Shown: positions 7,993 to 20,481 of the stretch, one piece after another
Layout: every line of letters begins with the position of its first letter
Position numbering within the stretch: position 1 is the first letter of the stretch
Origin: Ectopseudomonas guguanensis
Lineage (GTDB): Bacteria; Pseudomonadota; Gammaproteobacteria; Pseudomonadales; Pseudomonadaceae
DNA: 64,000 nucleotides
Direction of reading: 5' to 3'
NCBI RefSeq assembly: GCF_900104265.1
Contig: NZ_FNJJ01000002.1
Span: forward strand, 297,370 to 361,369
Program-made: the position numbers and the translations under genes
The notes under the pieces: model-generated
The model's database searches: none
Told to the model about the DNA's origin: nothing
Seen by the model: only the letters and a program-made list of their open reading frames with translations

Positions 7993-8325
7993 ATGGAAGA
8001 GCGTCGTCAACACAGCCGCCATGGCACCGAAATGCAGCTGGAGGTCTTCGACCTGAACAGCGGTCAGCGCCTGGGGCGCATCGTCGACCTGTCGGCCGAC
8101 GGCTTCATGCTGTTCAGCGATACGCCGCATACCGCCGATGCCGTGCTGGAATGCCGTCTGGTCTGCACCTCGAGTACCGCCCAGGTGCAGGAGGTGCGCC
8201 TGGGCGCCGACTGCCTGTGGAGTCGCCCCGGCGCCGACGGCCAGCATTGCTGGGCCGGCTTTCACATCATCGACCTGGCCGAGGATCAGGCCAAGGCACT
8301 GGAAAGCCTGCTGGCCAGGCTCTGA
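7993..8325 (+). CDS. PilZ domain c-di-GMP-binding protein
   Basis: A 110-residue single-domain PilZ protein. Both ligand motifs are present: RRQHSR at residues 4-9 and D32-x-S34-x2-G37 in VDLSADGF. PilZ proteins bind c-di-GMP through these residues and pass the signal to partners controlling motility, exopolysaccharide or virulence. It starts nine bases after the DUF1631 stop, so the partner may be that protein; this is inference. A good bidirectional terminator lies downstream before the convergent ettA gene. Confidence 0.92.
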   Translation: MEERRQHSRHGTEMQLEVFDLNSGQRLGRIVDLSADGFMLFSDTPHTADAVLECRLVCTSSTAQVQEVRLGADCLWSRPGADGQHCWAGFHIIDLAEDQAKALESLLARL

Positions 8326-8392
8326 TCGCTAACGGAGCCAAGGCATCGGTGCGCACGGCCTAGGCGGCCCCGCGACACCCTACGCCACAACG

Positions 8393-8420
8393 AAAAACGG
8401 AGCCCGCAGGCTCCGTTTTT
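8393..8420. terminator. bidirectional terminator between pilZ and ettA
   Basis: AAAAACGGAGCC and GGCTCCGTTTTT flank a four-base loop (8393-8420). A-run and T-run on opposite sides let it serve both the PilZ operon and the convergent ettA gene. Confidence 0.9.
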
Positions 8421-8434
8421 CTTCCACTGAACGC

Positions 8435-10102
<1,668 letters not shown>

Positions 10103-10512
10103 GGAAAACCTGACTGTTGAGAATGAGGGCTGGAAATGGCGGGCCTGGCTACACTGCGCGAACGTTGCGAGTGGCGACACCGGCAAGGTCTGCAGTCTAC
10201 CAGGCGGCAAAACTCTGGCGCCTGTCGGCCTGGCCGCCGTGTTAGCGGCTGCAGGCAGTTTTCAGCAAACCTGCAGCGGGGCGTTGGCAGAGACCTTAGC
10301 CCCTGCCGGAGCGAACGCCAAGTACCGCGCGGAGCGGACACGCGCGCGGCGCAAAGCTACCGCAATGTAGGTGACAGGGCAAACCTACGCTCGTCGGCGC
10401 AGCTGGCACTTGGCCAGGTTTACAGGCATGCTAGCCGGCTCTCGCGAGCATACGCCGGCTCGCGCGTCTCGAAGCTCAAGATAGCCCAGCACTGGCTGCA
10501 GGTTCACAGAAC
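10103..10512. other. 410-bp intergenic region between ettA and morA
   Basis: Divergent gap that should hold the promoters of both ettA and morA. I see no convincing gene. The only structure noted is an imperfect inverted repeat (AGCCGGCT...AGCCGGC type) around 10433-10462. I could not fix -35/-10 elements with confidence. Confidence 0.5.
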
Positions 10513-13500
10513 GTGTCGACTCCCTCATCCCAGCCTTCAACCTCCCCGGGCGAGGCGCGCGCACCGAAGCGCCGCGTAGCGCTCAGGCGTGCGCTGGTGG
10601 TGCTGGTATTGGCGATCCTGGGGTTGCTGGCCTGGCAACTGACCCAGGAATATCGCCAACTGCTCGATGCCCAGAAGCAGCTGAGCCGGACTTACGCCAG
10701 CCAGCTGGCCCGGCATGTCAGCCTGAACATGCGCCTGAAGGCGCAGGCCGGCCAGGCTATGCTGCAGAAGAGCCCGGCGCACGACGGCGACGGCAGCGAA
10801 CTGGTGACGACCCTGCGCGGCATTTTCCCGACGCTGGGCAGCGTGGCCTGGCTCGATGCCAACGGGCAGTTGCTGGCCGACAGCGCCAGCGAACCGCGCG
10901 ACCTCAGCTTCATCCGCAGCCTGCAACGACGCAGCGGCTCGGCGCCCTATCACTTCGCCTTCAGCGCACAGGACGGCGGTGCGCTCTATCTGCTGCTGCG
11001 CCAGCCCGACGACAGCCAGCGGGTATTGCGCATGCGCACCAGCGCGCTGCGCGGCTGGCTGCGCGAACAGCATCAGAGCGAATACCACTGGTTGCTCGAG
11101 GACCTGCAGAGTCAGCGGGTCATCGCCAGAGCCGACGACCTGCAACCGGCTGGCGGCATCATCGCCCCGGTCACCGCGCAGGAGCAGGCGCAGAGCCTGG
11201 AGCTGATCGCCCTGCCCGGCAGCGACTGGCAATTGCGCGCCCTGTTCGATAGCGAGCGCGCCGGCAATGAACTGATGCCGACCCTGGCCGGCAAGTTTCT
11301 GCTGTTCGTGCTGTGCAGCCTGCTGACCCTGCTGGCCCTGTACGGCCTGCAGCGCGAGCAGCGTCGCCTGCAACGCCTGAACACCGAATCGCGTCGCTCG
11401 TTGCGCCAGGCCGCCAGTGCCCTGGGCGCCGTCGAAGAACGCATTCTGGTGACGCAGGCCGACGGCAAGTTGCGCTACCTCAACCCGCAGGCCGAGGCCC
11501 TGTTCGGCCTCAGCAGCGAAGCGGCCTGGGACCTGGACCTGCTGGACCTGCTGCCCGACCTCGACCCGCTGCTGCTCAACAGCCCGCAGTTGGCCAGCGA
11601 CCTGGGGCCGGAGCTGGTCAGGGTGGAGAGCGAGGGGCGTGCGCGCCTGTTCGCCGTGACCCGCAGCGACATCAGCGAGTTCGGTCGCCAGGCCGGCTAC
11701 GTCTGGGTGCTGCGCGACGTGACCGACGAGCAGCAGGCCATGCGCGTGCTGCAGGAAACCCGCAGGCGTTATCAGGACATCTTCGAAGGCACCGGCGTGG
11801 CCCTGTGCGTGCTCGATCTTTCCGGCGTGCGCAGCCTGCTGCTGCAGCACAAGCTGCGCGATGCAGCTGGCCTGCAGCGCTGGCTGCGGGCCGATGCCGA
11901 ACACCATGAGTTGCTGGTCGAGCAGTTGCGCATAACCGAGGCCAACCAGGTGGCGCTCAACCTGCTCGGGGTCAAAAGCACCGAACAGGCCTGGCAGCAG
12001 CTGATCGACCATGGCCCGGTGCAGCCGGACGATCTGCGCTATCGCCTGGCCGTGGCCGTACTCGAAGGCCCCAACCTGGTGGAGCTGGAAACCCAGCTGG
12101 TGACCGCACAGGGGTTGCAGCGTCACGTCTGGCTGGTGCTGCGCCTGCCGGAAATGATCCAGGACTATCAGGCAGTCACCCTGAGCATCAGCGATATCAC
12201 CAGCCGCAAGCGCATCGAACTGTCGCTGATCGAGCGCGAGCGCTTCTGGTCGGAGGTGGTGCGCTCGGTGCCCGACCTGCTCTACGTGCATGACATGCAG
12301 AACCGCCAGGTGCTGTTCAGCAACCACAGCCTGGGCCTGCAGCTGGGTTACAGCAAGGCCGAGCTGCGCGCCATGCGCGAGGACTTCTGGGAGCAGGTGC
12401 TGCACCCGGACGATGCCGAGTACTACTGGCGCATCCGCAACCTGCAGAAGGTGGTTGGCGATGGTCTGCTGCTCGAGTCGGTGCTGCGCTGGCGTCATCG
12501 CAATGGCCAGTGGCACTGGTTCAGCATTCGCGAGCAGGCCCTGGCGCGCGACGATCGCGGCCGCGTCAGCCGCCTGATCGGCGTGGCCAAGGACATCACC
12601 GAGCAGATCGAGCGCAACCAGTCGCTGCGCGACAGCGAGCAACGCTATCGCCTGCTGGCCGAGAGCATCAGCGATGTGATCTTCTCCACCGACAGCGCGC
12701 TCAACCTCAACTACGTCAGCCCCTCGGTGGAGCCGGTGCTGGGCTACTCCGTCAACTGGGTGATGGCCAACAGTTTCTACAGCCTGGCGGCCAACCCGCA
12801 GCAACTGGACGGTATCAACCTGCTGCTCGAACGCATCCGCGATGCCCTCGGCGAGCGCGACCGCCTCAACCGCCTGCGCGACGAACTGCCGGACCAGTTG
12901 TTCGTCTTCGACTGCCTGCGTGCCGACGGCCACAAGATTCCGGTGGAACTGCGCCTGGTGCTGATGTGGGACGAGAACGGGCGCTTCGAAGGCATCCTCG
13001 GCGTTGGCCGCGACATCAGCCAGCAACGCCGAGCGGAAAAGGACCTGCGCATGGCCGCGACGGTCTTCGAACACTCCACCGCCGCGATTCTGGTCACCGA
13101 CCCGGCCGGCTACATCGTGCAGGTCAACAAGGCCTTCAGCCGCGTCAGCGGCTATTCGGCCGGCCAGGTGCTCGACCAGTTGCCCGGCATGCTCACCGCA
13201 GACCGTCAGCAGGCCACTCACCTGCAGTACATCCTCGGCCAGCTCAACCAGCGTGGCAGCTGGGAGGGCGAGGTATGGCTCAAGCGCAAGGGTGGCGAGA
13301 ACTTCCCGGCCTGGGTCGGCATCACCGCGGTGCATGACGAGGAAGGCGACCTGGTCAGCTACGTGTGCTTCTTCAGCGACATCAGCGAGCGCAAGGCCAG
13401 CGAGCAGCGCATCCATCGCCTGGCCTACTACGATGCCCTGACCCACCTGCCCAACCGCACCCTGTTCCAGGATCGTCTGCACAGCGCCCTGCAGCACGCC

Positions 13501-14733
13501 GAGCGGCACAACGAGTGGGTGGTGCTGATGTTCCTCGACCTCGACCGCTTCAAGCCGATCAACGACTCGCTCGGCCACGCCGCTGGCGACCGCATGCTCA
13601 AGGACGTGGCAGTGCGCCTGTCGGCCTGCGTCGACGGCGACGATACCGTGGCGCGCATGGGCGGTGACGAGTTCACCCTGCTGCTGCAACCGCGCCCCAC
13701 TCGCGAGGGCGCGCTGAATCGCGCCATTCACGTCGCCGAGCAGATTCTCGACAGCCTGGCTCGCCCCTTCGTCCTCGAAGGTCGCGAGTTCTTCGTCACC
13801 GCCAGTATCGGCATCGCCCTCGCCCCGCAGGACGGCAACGAGCTGAGCCAGCTGATGAAGAACGCCGACACCGCCATGTACCACGCCAAGGAACGCGGCA
13901 AGAACAACTTCCAGTTCTACCAGGCCGACATGAACGCCAGCGCCCTGGAACGCCTGGAGCTGGAGAGCGACCTGCGCCATGCCCAGGAACAGGGCCAGTT
14001 CGTGCTGCACTACCAGCCACAGTTCTCCGGCGACGGCCGCCGCCTGACCGGCGTCGAGGCGCTGCTGCGCTGGAATCACCCGGGCCGCGGTCTGGTGCCG
14101 CCGGATGAATTCATCCCGGTGCTGGAAGAGCTCGGCCTGGTGGTGCAGGTCGGCGAATGGGTGCTCGAGGAAGCGTGCCGGCAGCTCAGGGCCTGGCACG
14201 AGGACAAGATCCGCATCCCCAAGATCTCGGTCAACCTGTCGGCCCGTCAGTTCGCCGAGGGCGATCTCACCTCGCGCATCGCCGCCATTCTGAGCAGAAC
14301 CGGCGTGGCACCGGCGTGCCTGGAAGTGGAGCTGACCGAGAGCATCCTGATGCGCGACGTTTCCAGCGCCATGCAGACCCTCAACGAACTCAAGCGCCTC
14401 GGCCTGTGCATCGCGGTGGACGACTTCGGCACCGGTTACTCGTCGCTGAACTACCTCAAGCAGTTCCCCATCGACGTGTTGAAGATCGACCGCAGTTTCG
14501 TCGATGGCCTGCCCGATGGCGAACAGGACGCGCAGATCGCCCGCGCCATCATCGCCATGGCGCACAGCCTGAACATGATGGTGATCGCCGAAGGCGTGGA
14601 AAGCCATGCGCAGCTGGAGTTCCTGCGTGAGCACGGTTGCGATGAAGTGCAGGGCTATCTGCTCGGCAGGCCGATGCCTGCGCGCCAGTTCAGCGCCCAG
14701 TTCGGCGGCGCCGCGCTGTTCATGCTTAGCTGA
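10513..14733 (+). CDS. morA: MorA-type membrane diguanylate cyclase/phosphodiesterase
   Basis: A 1406-residue inner-membrane c-di-GMP enzyme, close to the known MorA length of about 1415 in P. aeruginosa, where it controls flagellar timing, motility and biofilm. Two transmembrane helices (about residues 25-43 and 262-280) bracket a periplasmic sensor. Several PAS/PAC modules follow (about 300-960; phrases such as GVAKDITEQ and GVGRDISQQ mark PAC ends). The GGDEF domain has an intact active site at 1050-1054, and the EAL domain begins with EALLRW at 1182. The four residues at the usual RxxD inhibitory site read DGDD, so product feedback is probably absent. The start is a GTG. glyA follows in the same direction, as in P. 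aeruginosa. Confidence 0.94.
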   Translation: MSTPSSQPSTSPGEARAPKRRVALRRALVVLVLAILGLLAWQLTQEYRQLLDAQKQLSRTYASQLARHVSLNMRLKAQAGQAMLQKSPAHDGDGSELVTTLRGIFPTLGSVAWLDANGQLLADSASEPRDLSFIRSLQRRSGSAPYHFAFSAQDGGALYLLLRQPDDSQRVLRMRTSALRGWLREQHQSEYHWLLEDLQSQRVIARADDLQPAGGIIAPVTAQEQAQSLELIALPGSDWQLRALFDSERAGNELMPTLAGKFLLFVLCSLLTLLALYGLQREQRRLQRLNTESRRSLRQAASALGAVEERILVTQADGKLRYLNPQAEALFGLSSEAAWDLDLLDLLPDLDPLLLNSPQLASDLGPELVRVESEGRARLFAVTRSDISEFGRQAGYVWVLRDVTDEQQAMRVLQETRRRYQDIFEGTGVALCVLDLSGVRSLLLQHKLRDAAGLQRWLRADAEHHELLVEQLRITEANQVALNLLGVKSTEQAWQQLIDHGPVQPDDLRYRLAVAVLEGPNLVELETQLVTAQGLQRHVWLVLRLPEMIQDYQAVTLSISDITSRKRIELSLIERERFWSEVVRSVPDLLYVHDMQNRQVLFSNHSLGLQLGYSKAELRAMREDFWEQVLHPDDAEYYWRIRNLQKVVGDGLLLESVLRWRHRNGQWHWFSIREQALARDDRGRVSRLIGVAKDITEQIERNQSLRDSEQRYRLLAESISDVIFSTDSALNLNYVSPSVEPVLGYSVNWVMANSFYSLAANPQQLDGINLLLERIRDALGERDRLNRLRDELPDQLFVFDCLRADGHKIPVELRLVLMWDENGRFEGILGVGRDISQQRRAEKDLRMAATVFEHSTAAILVTDPAGYIVQVNKAFSRVSGYSAGQVLDQLPGMLTADRQQATHLQYILGQLNQRGSWEGEVWLKRKGGENFPAWVGITAVHDEEGDLVSYVCFFSDISERKASEQRIHRLAYYDALTHLPNRTLFQDRLHSALQHAERHNEWVVLMFLDLDRFKPINDSLGHAAGDRMLKDVAVRLSACVDGDDTVARMGGDEFTLLLQPRPTREGALNRAIHVAEQILDSLARPFVLEGREFFVTASIGIALAPQDGNELSQLMKNADTAMYHAKERGKNNFQFYQADMNASALERLELESDLRHAQEQGQFVLHYQPQFSGDGRRLTGVEALLRWNHPGRGLVPPDEFIPVLEELGLVVQVGEWVLEEACRQLRAWHEDKIRIPKISVNLSARQFAEGDLTSRIAAILSRTGVAPACLEVELTESILMRDVSSAMQTLNELKRLGLCIAVDDFGTGYSSLNYLKQFPIDVLKIDRSFVDGLPDGEQDAQIARAIIAMAHSLNMMVIAEGVESHAQLEFLREHGCDEVQGYLLGRPMPARQFSAQFGGAALFMLS

Positions 14734-14876
14734 GCTGCAGCCTGCAGGCTGATCAGGGTGGCTGCTCTTGAAGGCCTTTTGTCAGGCTCATGACCGACCT
14801 TCATATGCCTGAATGCGACCTTTGCGGTAGAATCCGCCCCCTCTTTCTACCGCCCAGCTGATTTCAGGGGACCGCC

Positions 14877-16130
<1,254 letters not shown>

Positions 16131-16145
16131 GGCTAAGCCTGAACT

Positions 16146-16177
16146 GAAGAAGCCCGCCGATTGGCGGGCTTCTTTTT
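16146..16177 (+). terminator. glyA terminator
   Basis: GAAGCCCGCC, four-base loop, GGCGGGCTTC followed by TTTTT, beginning about 15 bases after the glyA stop. The A-run on the left may also help the convergent DUF3015 gene. Confidence 0.9.
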
Positions 16178-16209
16178 GCCTTCCGCTTGCCTTGTCGCAC
16201 GGATGACGC

Positions 16210-16230
16210 GGTGCGCACGGCGCGCCCTAC
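16210..16230. repeat. dispersed repeat arm (GGTGCGCACGGCGC family)
   Basis: The 21-bp sequence beginning GGTGCGCACGGCGC and ending CCCTAC matches, with one difference, the right arm of the inverted repeat at 60781-60846. It is a solitary arm here. Confidence 0.6.
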
Positions 16231-16251
16231 CGAACGACAATGGAGCGGGCG

Positions 16252-16758
16252 TTACGCCGGCTGCTTCACGTAGCGCGCCAGCTGCGTGTCGCGGCTCATC
16301 ACGTCGAGGGTGGCAGCCAGTACCTGCTCGCTGGTGGCATCGGCCTGACTGAAGATGGCGCCGAAGTTTTCGTGAGTGACCTTGGCGAAATGCGCGCGAT
16401 CCTTGGCTTCGACACCCAGCAGGGTGGCGTAGGCGTCCAGCGCTTCGCCCTGGCCCACGGCCATGTCTTCGGCGATGGAGTCGAGCATGCCGTTCATCGC
16501 CAGCATGGAGCGACCGTTATAGCCCAGCGCCCCACTGGTGTCGCAGCCGTTGGTACCGGAGGTCATGCCGAAGGTAGCGTTACCTGAAGTGCCGTTGGTG
16601 GTGGTGGCCAGGAAGTGCGGGGCCATGCCACGCTGGCCTTCGAACAACATGTTGCCCCAGCCGCAGCCATTACCACCTGCCGCATCGGCGAACGCGCCGA
16701 CACTGGCCATGCTCATAAGGCCGAAGACCAACCCTTTGCCTAGCAGTCGCTTGCTCAT
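16252..16758 (-). CDS. DUF3015 family periplasmic protein
   Basis: A 168-residue exported protein of the DUF3015 family. A typical Sec signal peptide (MSKRLLGKGLVFGLMSMASVGAFA) ends near residue 25. The mature part starts with a Gly/Asn-rich segment holding the conserved GNGCGWG and later the cysteine in GTNGCDTSG, which may form a disulfide. It is also rich in Met. The function of the family is unknown. It is convergent with glyA and divergent from mapZ. Confidence 0.88.
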   Translation of the reverse strand: MSKRLLGKGLVFGLMSMASVGAFADAAGGNGCGWGNMLFEGQRGMAPHFLATTTNGTSGNATFGMTSGTNGCDTSGALGYNGRSMLAMNGMLDSIAEDMAVGQGEALDAYATLLGVEAKDRAHFAKVTHENFGAIFSQADATSEQVLAATLDVMSRDTQLARYVKQPA

Positions 16759-16924
16759 ATCTATCGCTCCGCAATATCGAGTAATAAAAACCGCATAAGG
16801 AGCTTTGGTGACACTTGGCTAACTGTCAAACTGCCGTGCAGCGTTTGTGCGCCACGACACAGGGACTCCAGTACGTGGCCGGCAGCCTTGGCTATAGTGA
16901 TGTAAATCCTTCAGGAGCATGGGC

Positions 16925-17296
16925 ATGAGTGAATCAGCCAACGAGCGTCGGCGCTTCCAGCGCATCGCCTTCGACGCCCCCACCGTGATCGCGCAGGGCG
17001 AGCGGCAATGGCAGGCGACGCTGCACGACATCTCGCTCAAGGGCTTGCTGATCAAGACGCCGCGCGACTGGAACGGGGACCCGAATCAACCCTTCGAGGC
17101 CTTGATCGAGCTGGGTGGCGAGGCCAGGGTGAAGATGGAAGTGGTGCTGACCCGCACCCAGCCGCAGTCTCTGGGTTTCGTCTGCCGTCATATCGACCTG
17201 GAGTCGATCAGCCATCTGCGCCGCCTGGTCGAACTCAACCTTGGCGATGAGCAACTGCTGGAGCGCGAGCTGGCGGCGCTGGGCGACGACGACTGA
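16925..17296 (+). CDS. mapZ: MapZ-type PilZ domain protein
   Basis: A 123-residue single-domain PilZ protein that closely follows my memory of P. aeruginosa PA4608 (MapZ). That protein binds c-di-GMP, then binds and inhibits the chemotaxis methyltransferase CheR1. The ligand motifs RRRFQR (residues 8-13) and D35-x-S37-x2-G40 are intact, as is the long C-terminal helix [21 protein letters not shown] chose ATG 16925 because AGGAG (16913-16917) is seven bases upstream of it; the ATG at 16919 would sit too close. Proximity to radA matches P. aeruginosa. Confidence 0.93.
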   Translation: MSESANERRRFQRIAFDAPTVIAQGERQWQATLHDISLKGLLIKTPRDWNGDPNQPFEALIELGGEARVKMEVVLTRTQPQSLGFVCRHIDLESISHLRRLVELNLGDEQLLERELAALGDDD

Positions 17297-17302
17297 GCGG
17301 CT

Positions 17303-17455
17303 TCAATGGCGCTTGCGCGCCGCTTCGTCCTGGCGCTGCTGGCGTTGTTGGCGAAGCGCCTGCATACGCAGCACCTCACCATGCGCCTCGCGCGACTGCG
17401 CCGCCTTGGCATCGAAGTTGAAGGCACGGGAAAAGTAATCGAAGAACAGGAACAT
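17303..17455 (-). CDS. small hypothetical protein (50 aa)
   Basis: A 50-residue ORF: a short aromatic N-terminus (MFLFFDYFSRAFNF) followed by a charged, Gln/Arg-rich, probably helical tail. It starts at ATG 17455 with GGGAG 12-8 bases upstream. It is convergent with mapZ, six bases from its stop. The amphipathic N-terminus could touch the membrane. I do not recognise it; size, start site and lack of overlap make it plausible rather than certain. Confidence 0.5.
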   Translation of the reverse strand: MFLFFDYFSRAFNFDAKAAQSREAHGEVLRMQALRQQRQQRQDEAARKRH

Positions 17456-17572
17456 GATGGTGTCTCCCTGCAATGGATACGCCGTCATGCTGCTCGCCGA
17501 TAGCCAGCTACCTATTGATCTGCGTCAGTTTTCGCCAGGCCCCGTAGGCGACAGAACGCCGCAGTCCGGAAT

Positions 17573-17837
17573 CGCGGCTAAAGCCCCTCCCACAGGTGCC
17601 AGCATTCCGCTCTGTGGGAGGTAATGCTGTTCACTTAAGGTTGCACACGCTTTGCTCCCCTCTCCCATTCATGGGAGAGGGGCTGGGGGAGAGGGCCGAA
17701 AACACCGCGAAACCGTCTGTTTGCCCTCTCCGAACGCAGCCCGCCCTAACCCTCTCCCCAAAGGGGCGAGGGCACTGATCGTGCTTGACCGTTTCTTAAG
17801 TGAACAGCATTACTCTGTGGGAGGGGCTTTAGCCGCG
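17573..17837. repeat. REP-like palindrome with 23-bp arms, interrupted by a mobile element
   Basis: Left arm 17573-17595 (CGCGGCTAAAGCCCC... to ...CACAG) and right arm 17815-17837 are exact reverse complements over 23 bases. They are separated by 17 bp of original loop plus the insertion and its target duplication. Removing 17622-17812 and one copy of the 12-bp repeat restores a compact hairpin. The right arm ends eight bases from the radA stop. Confidence 0.85.
17622..17812. mobile_element. 191-bp non-autonomous element (MITE) with IS4-like ends
   Basis: The ends TAATGCTGTTCACTTAAG (17622-17639) and CTTAAGTGAACAGCATTA (17795-17812) are perfect 18-bp inverted repeats. The flanking DNA is an exact 12-bp direct repeat, CTCTGTGGGAGG, at 17610-17621 and 17813-17824, as left by transposition. 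No transposase ORF fits inside. As I remember it, E. coli IS4 begins TAATGCCGATCAGTTAAG and makes 11-13 bp duplications, so an IS4-group transposase acting in trans is likely. Internal DNA holds a hairpin with 12-bp arms (CCCCTCTCCCAT/ATGGGAGAGGGG, 17657-17682) and another Cys/Gly-codon-free GC-rich hairpin near 17748-17772. Confidence 0.85.
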
Positions 17838-17844
17838 ACTCTGG

Positions 17845-19203
<1,359 letters not shown>

Positions 19204-19292
19204 TGCGATCGATCCTGCCGCTGAACGAAGGCTGGAACGATACCGAACAACTGGATAAATTTACAGACCAAGCCACCGCCCGGAACGCTTCC

Positions 19293-19787
19293 ATGCAGAT
19301 CCAGCTGCTGCCAACCCGCGCCGACCAGTTGCCACTGATCGCCAACCTCTACCAGTTCTACGCCTACGAAAGCTCGGACTGGGAGCAGGAAGACGTGGAG
19401 ACGGACGGCCGTTTCTACATTCACCAGCCACACCTGCAGCGCTACTGGCAGGAGCCGGGCTGGAGCGCACAGCTGATTCTCGCCGACGGCTTCATCGCCG
19501 GGTTTCTGCTGATCGAGCGCAGCGAACTGGCGGGTATCGACGCACCGGAGTTCGCCGATCTGTTCATCCTCAAGAAATATCGCCGCCAGGGCATCGGCCG
19601 GGCGCTGGTGCAGCAGGTCATGGGCGATGGCAGCCCGTGGCTGCTGCGCTTCTACCGTCAGGACCTGCTGGCCTGCGCCTTCTGCCAGCAGCTTCTGCGC
19701 GAGTGGCCCAGGCCGGCGCGAGCGGTATGGACGGAAGAAGAGGCCGACGGATTGCTCACCTACCTGCTCAACCCGCCGGTGCATTGA
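19293..19787 (+). CDS. GNAT-family N-acetyltransferase
   Basis: A 164-residue GNAT-fold protein, start at ATG 19293 (MQIQLLPTRADQLPLI). The acetyl-CoA-binding motif A reads LFILKKYRRQGIGRALVQQV, matching the R/Q-x-x-G-x-G/A pattern. The acceptor substrate is not predictable. It is divergent from radA with a 90-bp gap. Upstream in-frame codons exist to 19191 but would overlap the radA start region and are not needed. Confidence 0.88.
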   Translation: MQIQLLPTRADQLPLIANLYQFYAYESSDWEQEDVETDGRFYIHQPHLQRYWQEPGWSAQLILADGFIAGFLLIERSELAGIDAPEFADLFILKKYRRQGIGRALVQQVMGDGSPWLLRFYRQDLLACAFCQQLLREWPRPARAVWTEEEADGLLTYLLNPPVH

Positions 19788-19806
19788 AGCGGGTCGCCCC
19801 GCAATG

Positions 19807-19872
19807 GCGTAGCAGTGGCTTCAGCCACGAACAGCTGTGCAGCGAGATCCGCGGCTGAAGCGGCTCCTACGC
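19807..19872. repeat. REP-like inverted repeat
   Basis: GCGTAGCAGTGGCTTCAGCC at the left and GGCTGAAGCGGCTCCTACGC at the right form an imperfect hairpin between the GNAT gene and the convergent YdcH-like gene. Confidence 0.65.
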
Positions 19873-19878
19873 AAGGCT

Positions 19879-20157
19879 TCAGCCTCGGCAACCGTTGCCG
19901 CAACCGCAGCACTGACCACCGGCGCGCTTGAGCTGCCGCGCCAGTTGATCCTTGAGGGTGACGCGGCTGAGCTTGAGCGCCTGCAGCGAGACATCGTCGA
20001 GTAGCTCGATGCCGTCCTCGATGCGGCAGATGCGCTTGTCCAGCGCCTCGTACTCCTCGGCCTGGCGGGCGAATTGCGCATCGTCCTGACGCAGGCGTTG
20101 CAGCTCGGCGCGGTGTTCGGGGAAATCATGGACAAGCGGGTGATGATCGACGTGCAT
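19879..20157 (-). CDS. YdcH family (DUF465) protein with Cys-rich tail
   Basis: A 92-residue helical hairpin protein of the YdcH/DUF465 family. The family core is HPLVHDFPEHRAELQRL, then EEYEALDKRICRIEDG and LQALKLSRVTLKDQL. Unlike its neighbour it ends in GGQCCGCGNGCRG, with four cysteines in nine residues, which could bind a metal or anchor the protein by disulfides. It is transcribed behind the paralogue at 20239-20481. The function of YdcH proteins is unknown. Confidence 0.87.
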   Translation of the reverse strand: MHVDHHPLVHDFPEHRAELQRLRQDDAQFARQAEEYEALDKRICRIEDGIELLDDVSLQALKLSRVTLKDQLARQLKRAGGQCCGCGNGCRG

Positions 20158-20238
20158 GGTGCATGCTCCTGGTCAAAGGTGTGGCTCGCAGGCTAGCCCG
20201 CCTTCGACCCCACGCCCTTGACCCCGATCAAGCCCGGC

Positions 20239-20481
20239 TCAGGTCGCGCCCTGCAGCAGCCCGGCGATCTCGTCCTTCAACCCCACACGCTGCAGCTTGA
20301 GCCCCTGAAGGGTCAGGTCATCCGTGGCTGAGCGGCCGTCCTCGATCTCGTAGATGCGCTTGTCCAGCGCTTCGTATTCCTCCGCCAGGCGGGCGAAGCG
20401 CGCATCGCTCTGCATCAGTTTGCGCAAGGCGTCGTGCTGTTGAGGAAACTCGCGGTTGAGCGGGTGATGTTCGAGCGGCAT
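20239..20481 (-). CDS. YdcH family (DUF465) protein
   Basis: An 80-residue paralogue of the gene just downstream: MPLEHHPLNREFPQQHDALRKL, EEYEALDKRIYEIEDG and LQGLKLQRVGLKDEI align position by position. It lacks the cysteine tail. The two genes are tandem on the minus strand with an 81-bp gap and probably arose by duplication. Two short helices separated by the EALDKRIYEIEDG turn are expected. Confidence 0.88.
   Translation of the reverse strand: MPLEHHPLNREFPQQHDALRKLMQSDARFARLAEEYEALDKRIYEIEDGRSATDDLTLQGLKLQRVGLKDEIAGLLQGAT

Noticed and set aside
10537..14634. An antisense open reading frame of over 1300 codons opposite morA
   Set aside because: High-GC codon bias leaves one reverse frame free of stops. 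Its translation is low-complexity (His/Gln/Val/Ala-rich) and has no fold or motif, while the plus-strand reading is a clear MorA.
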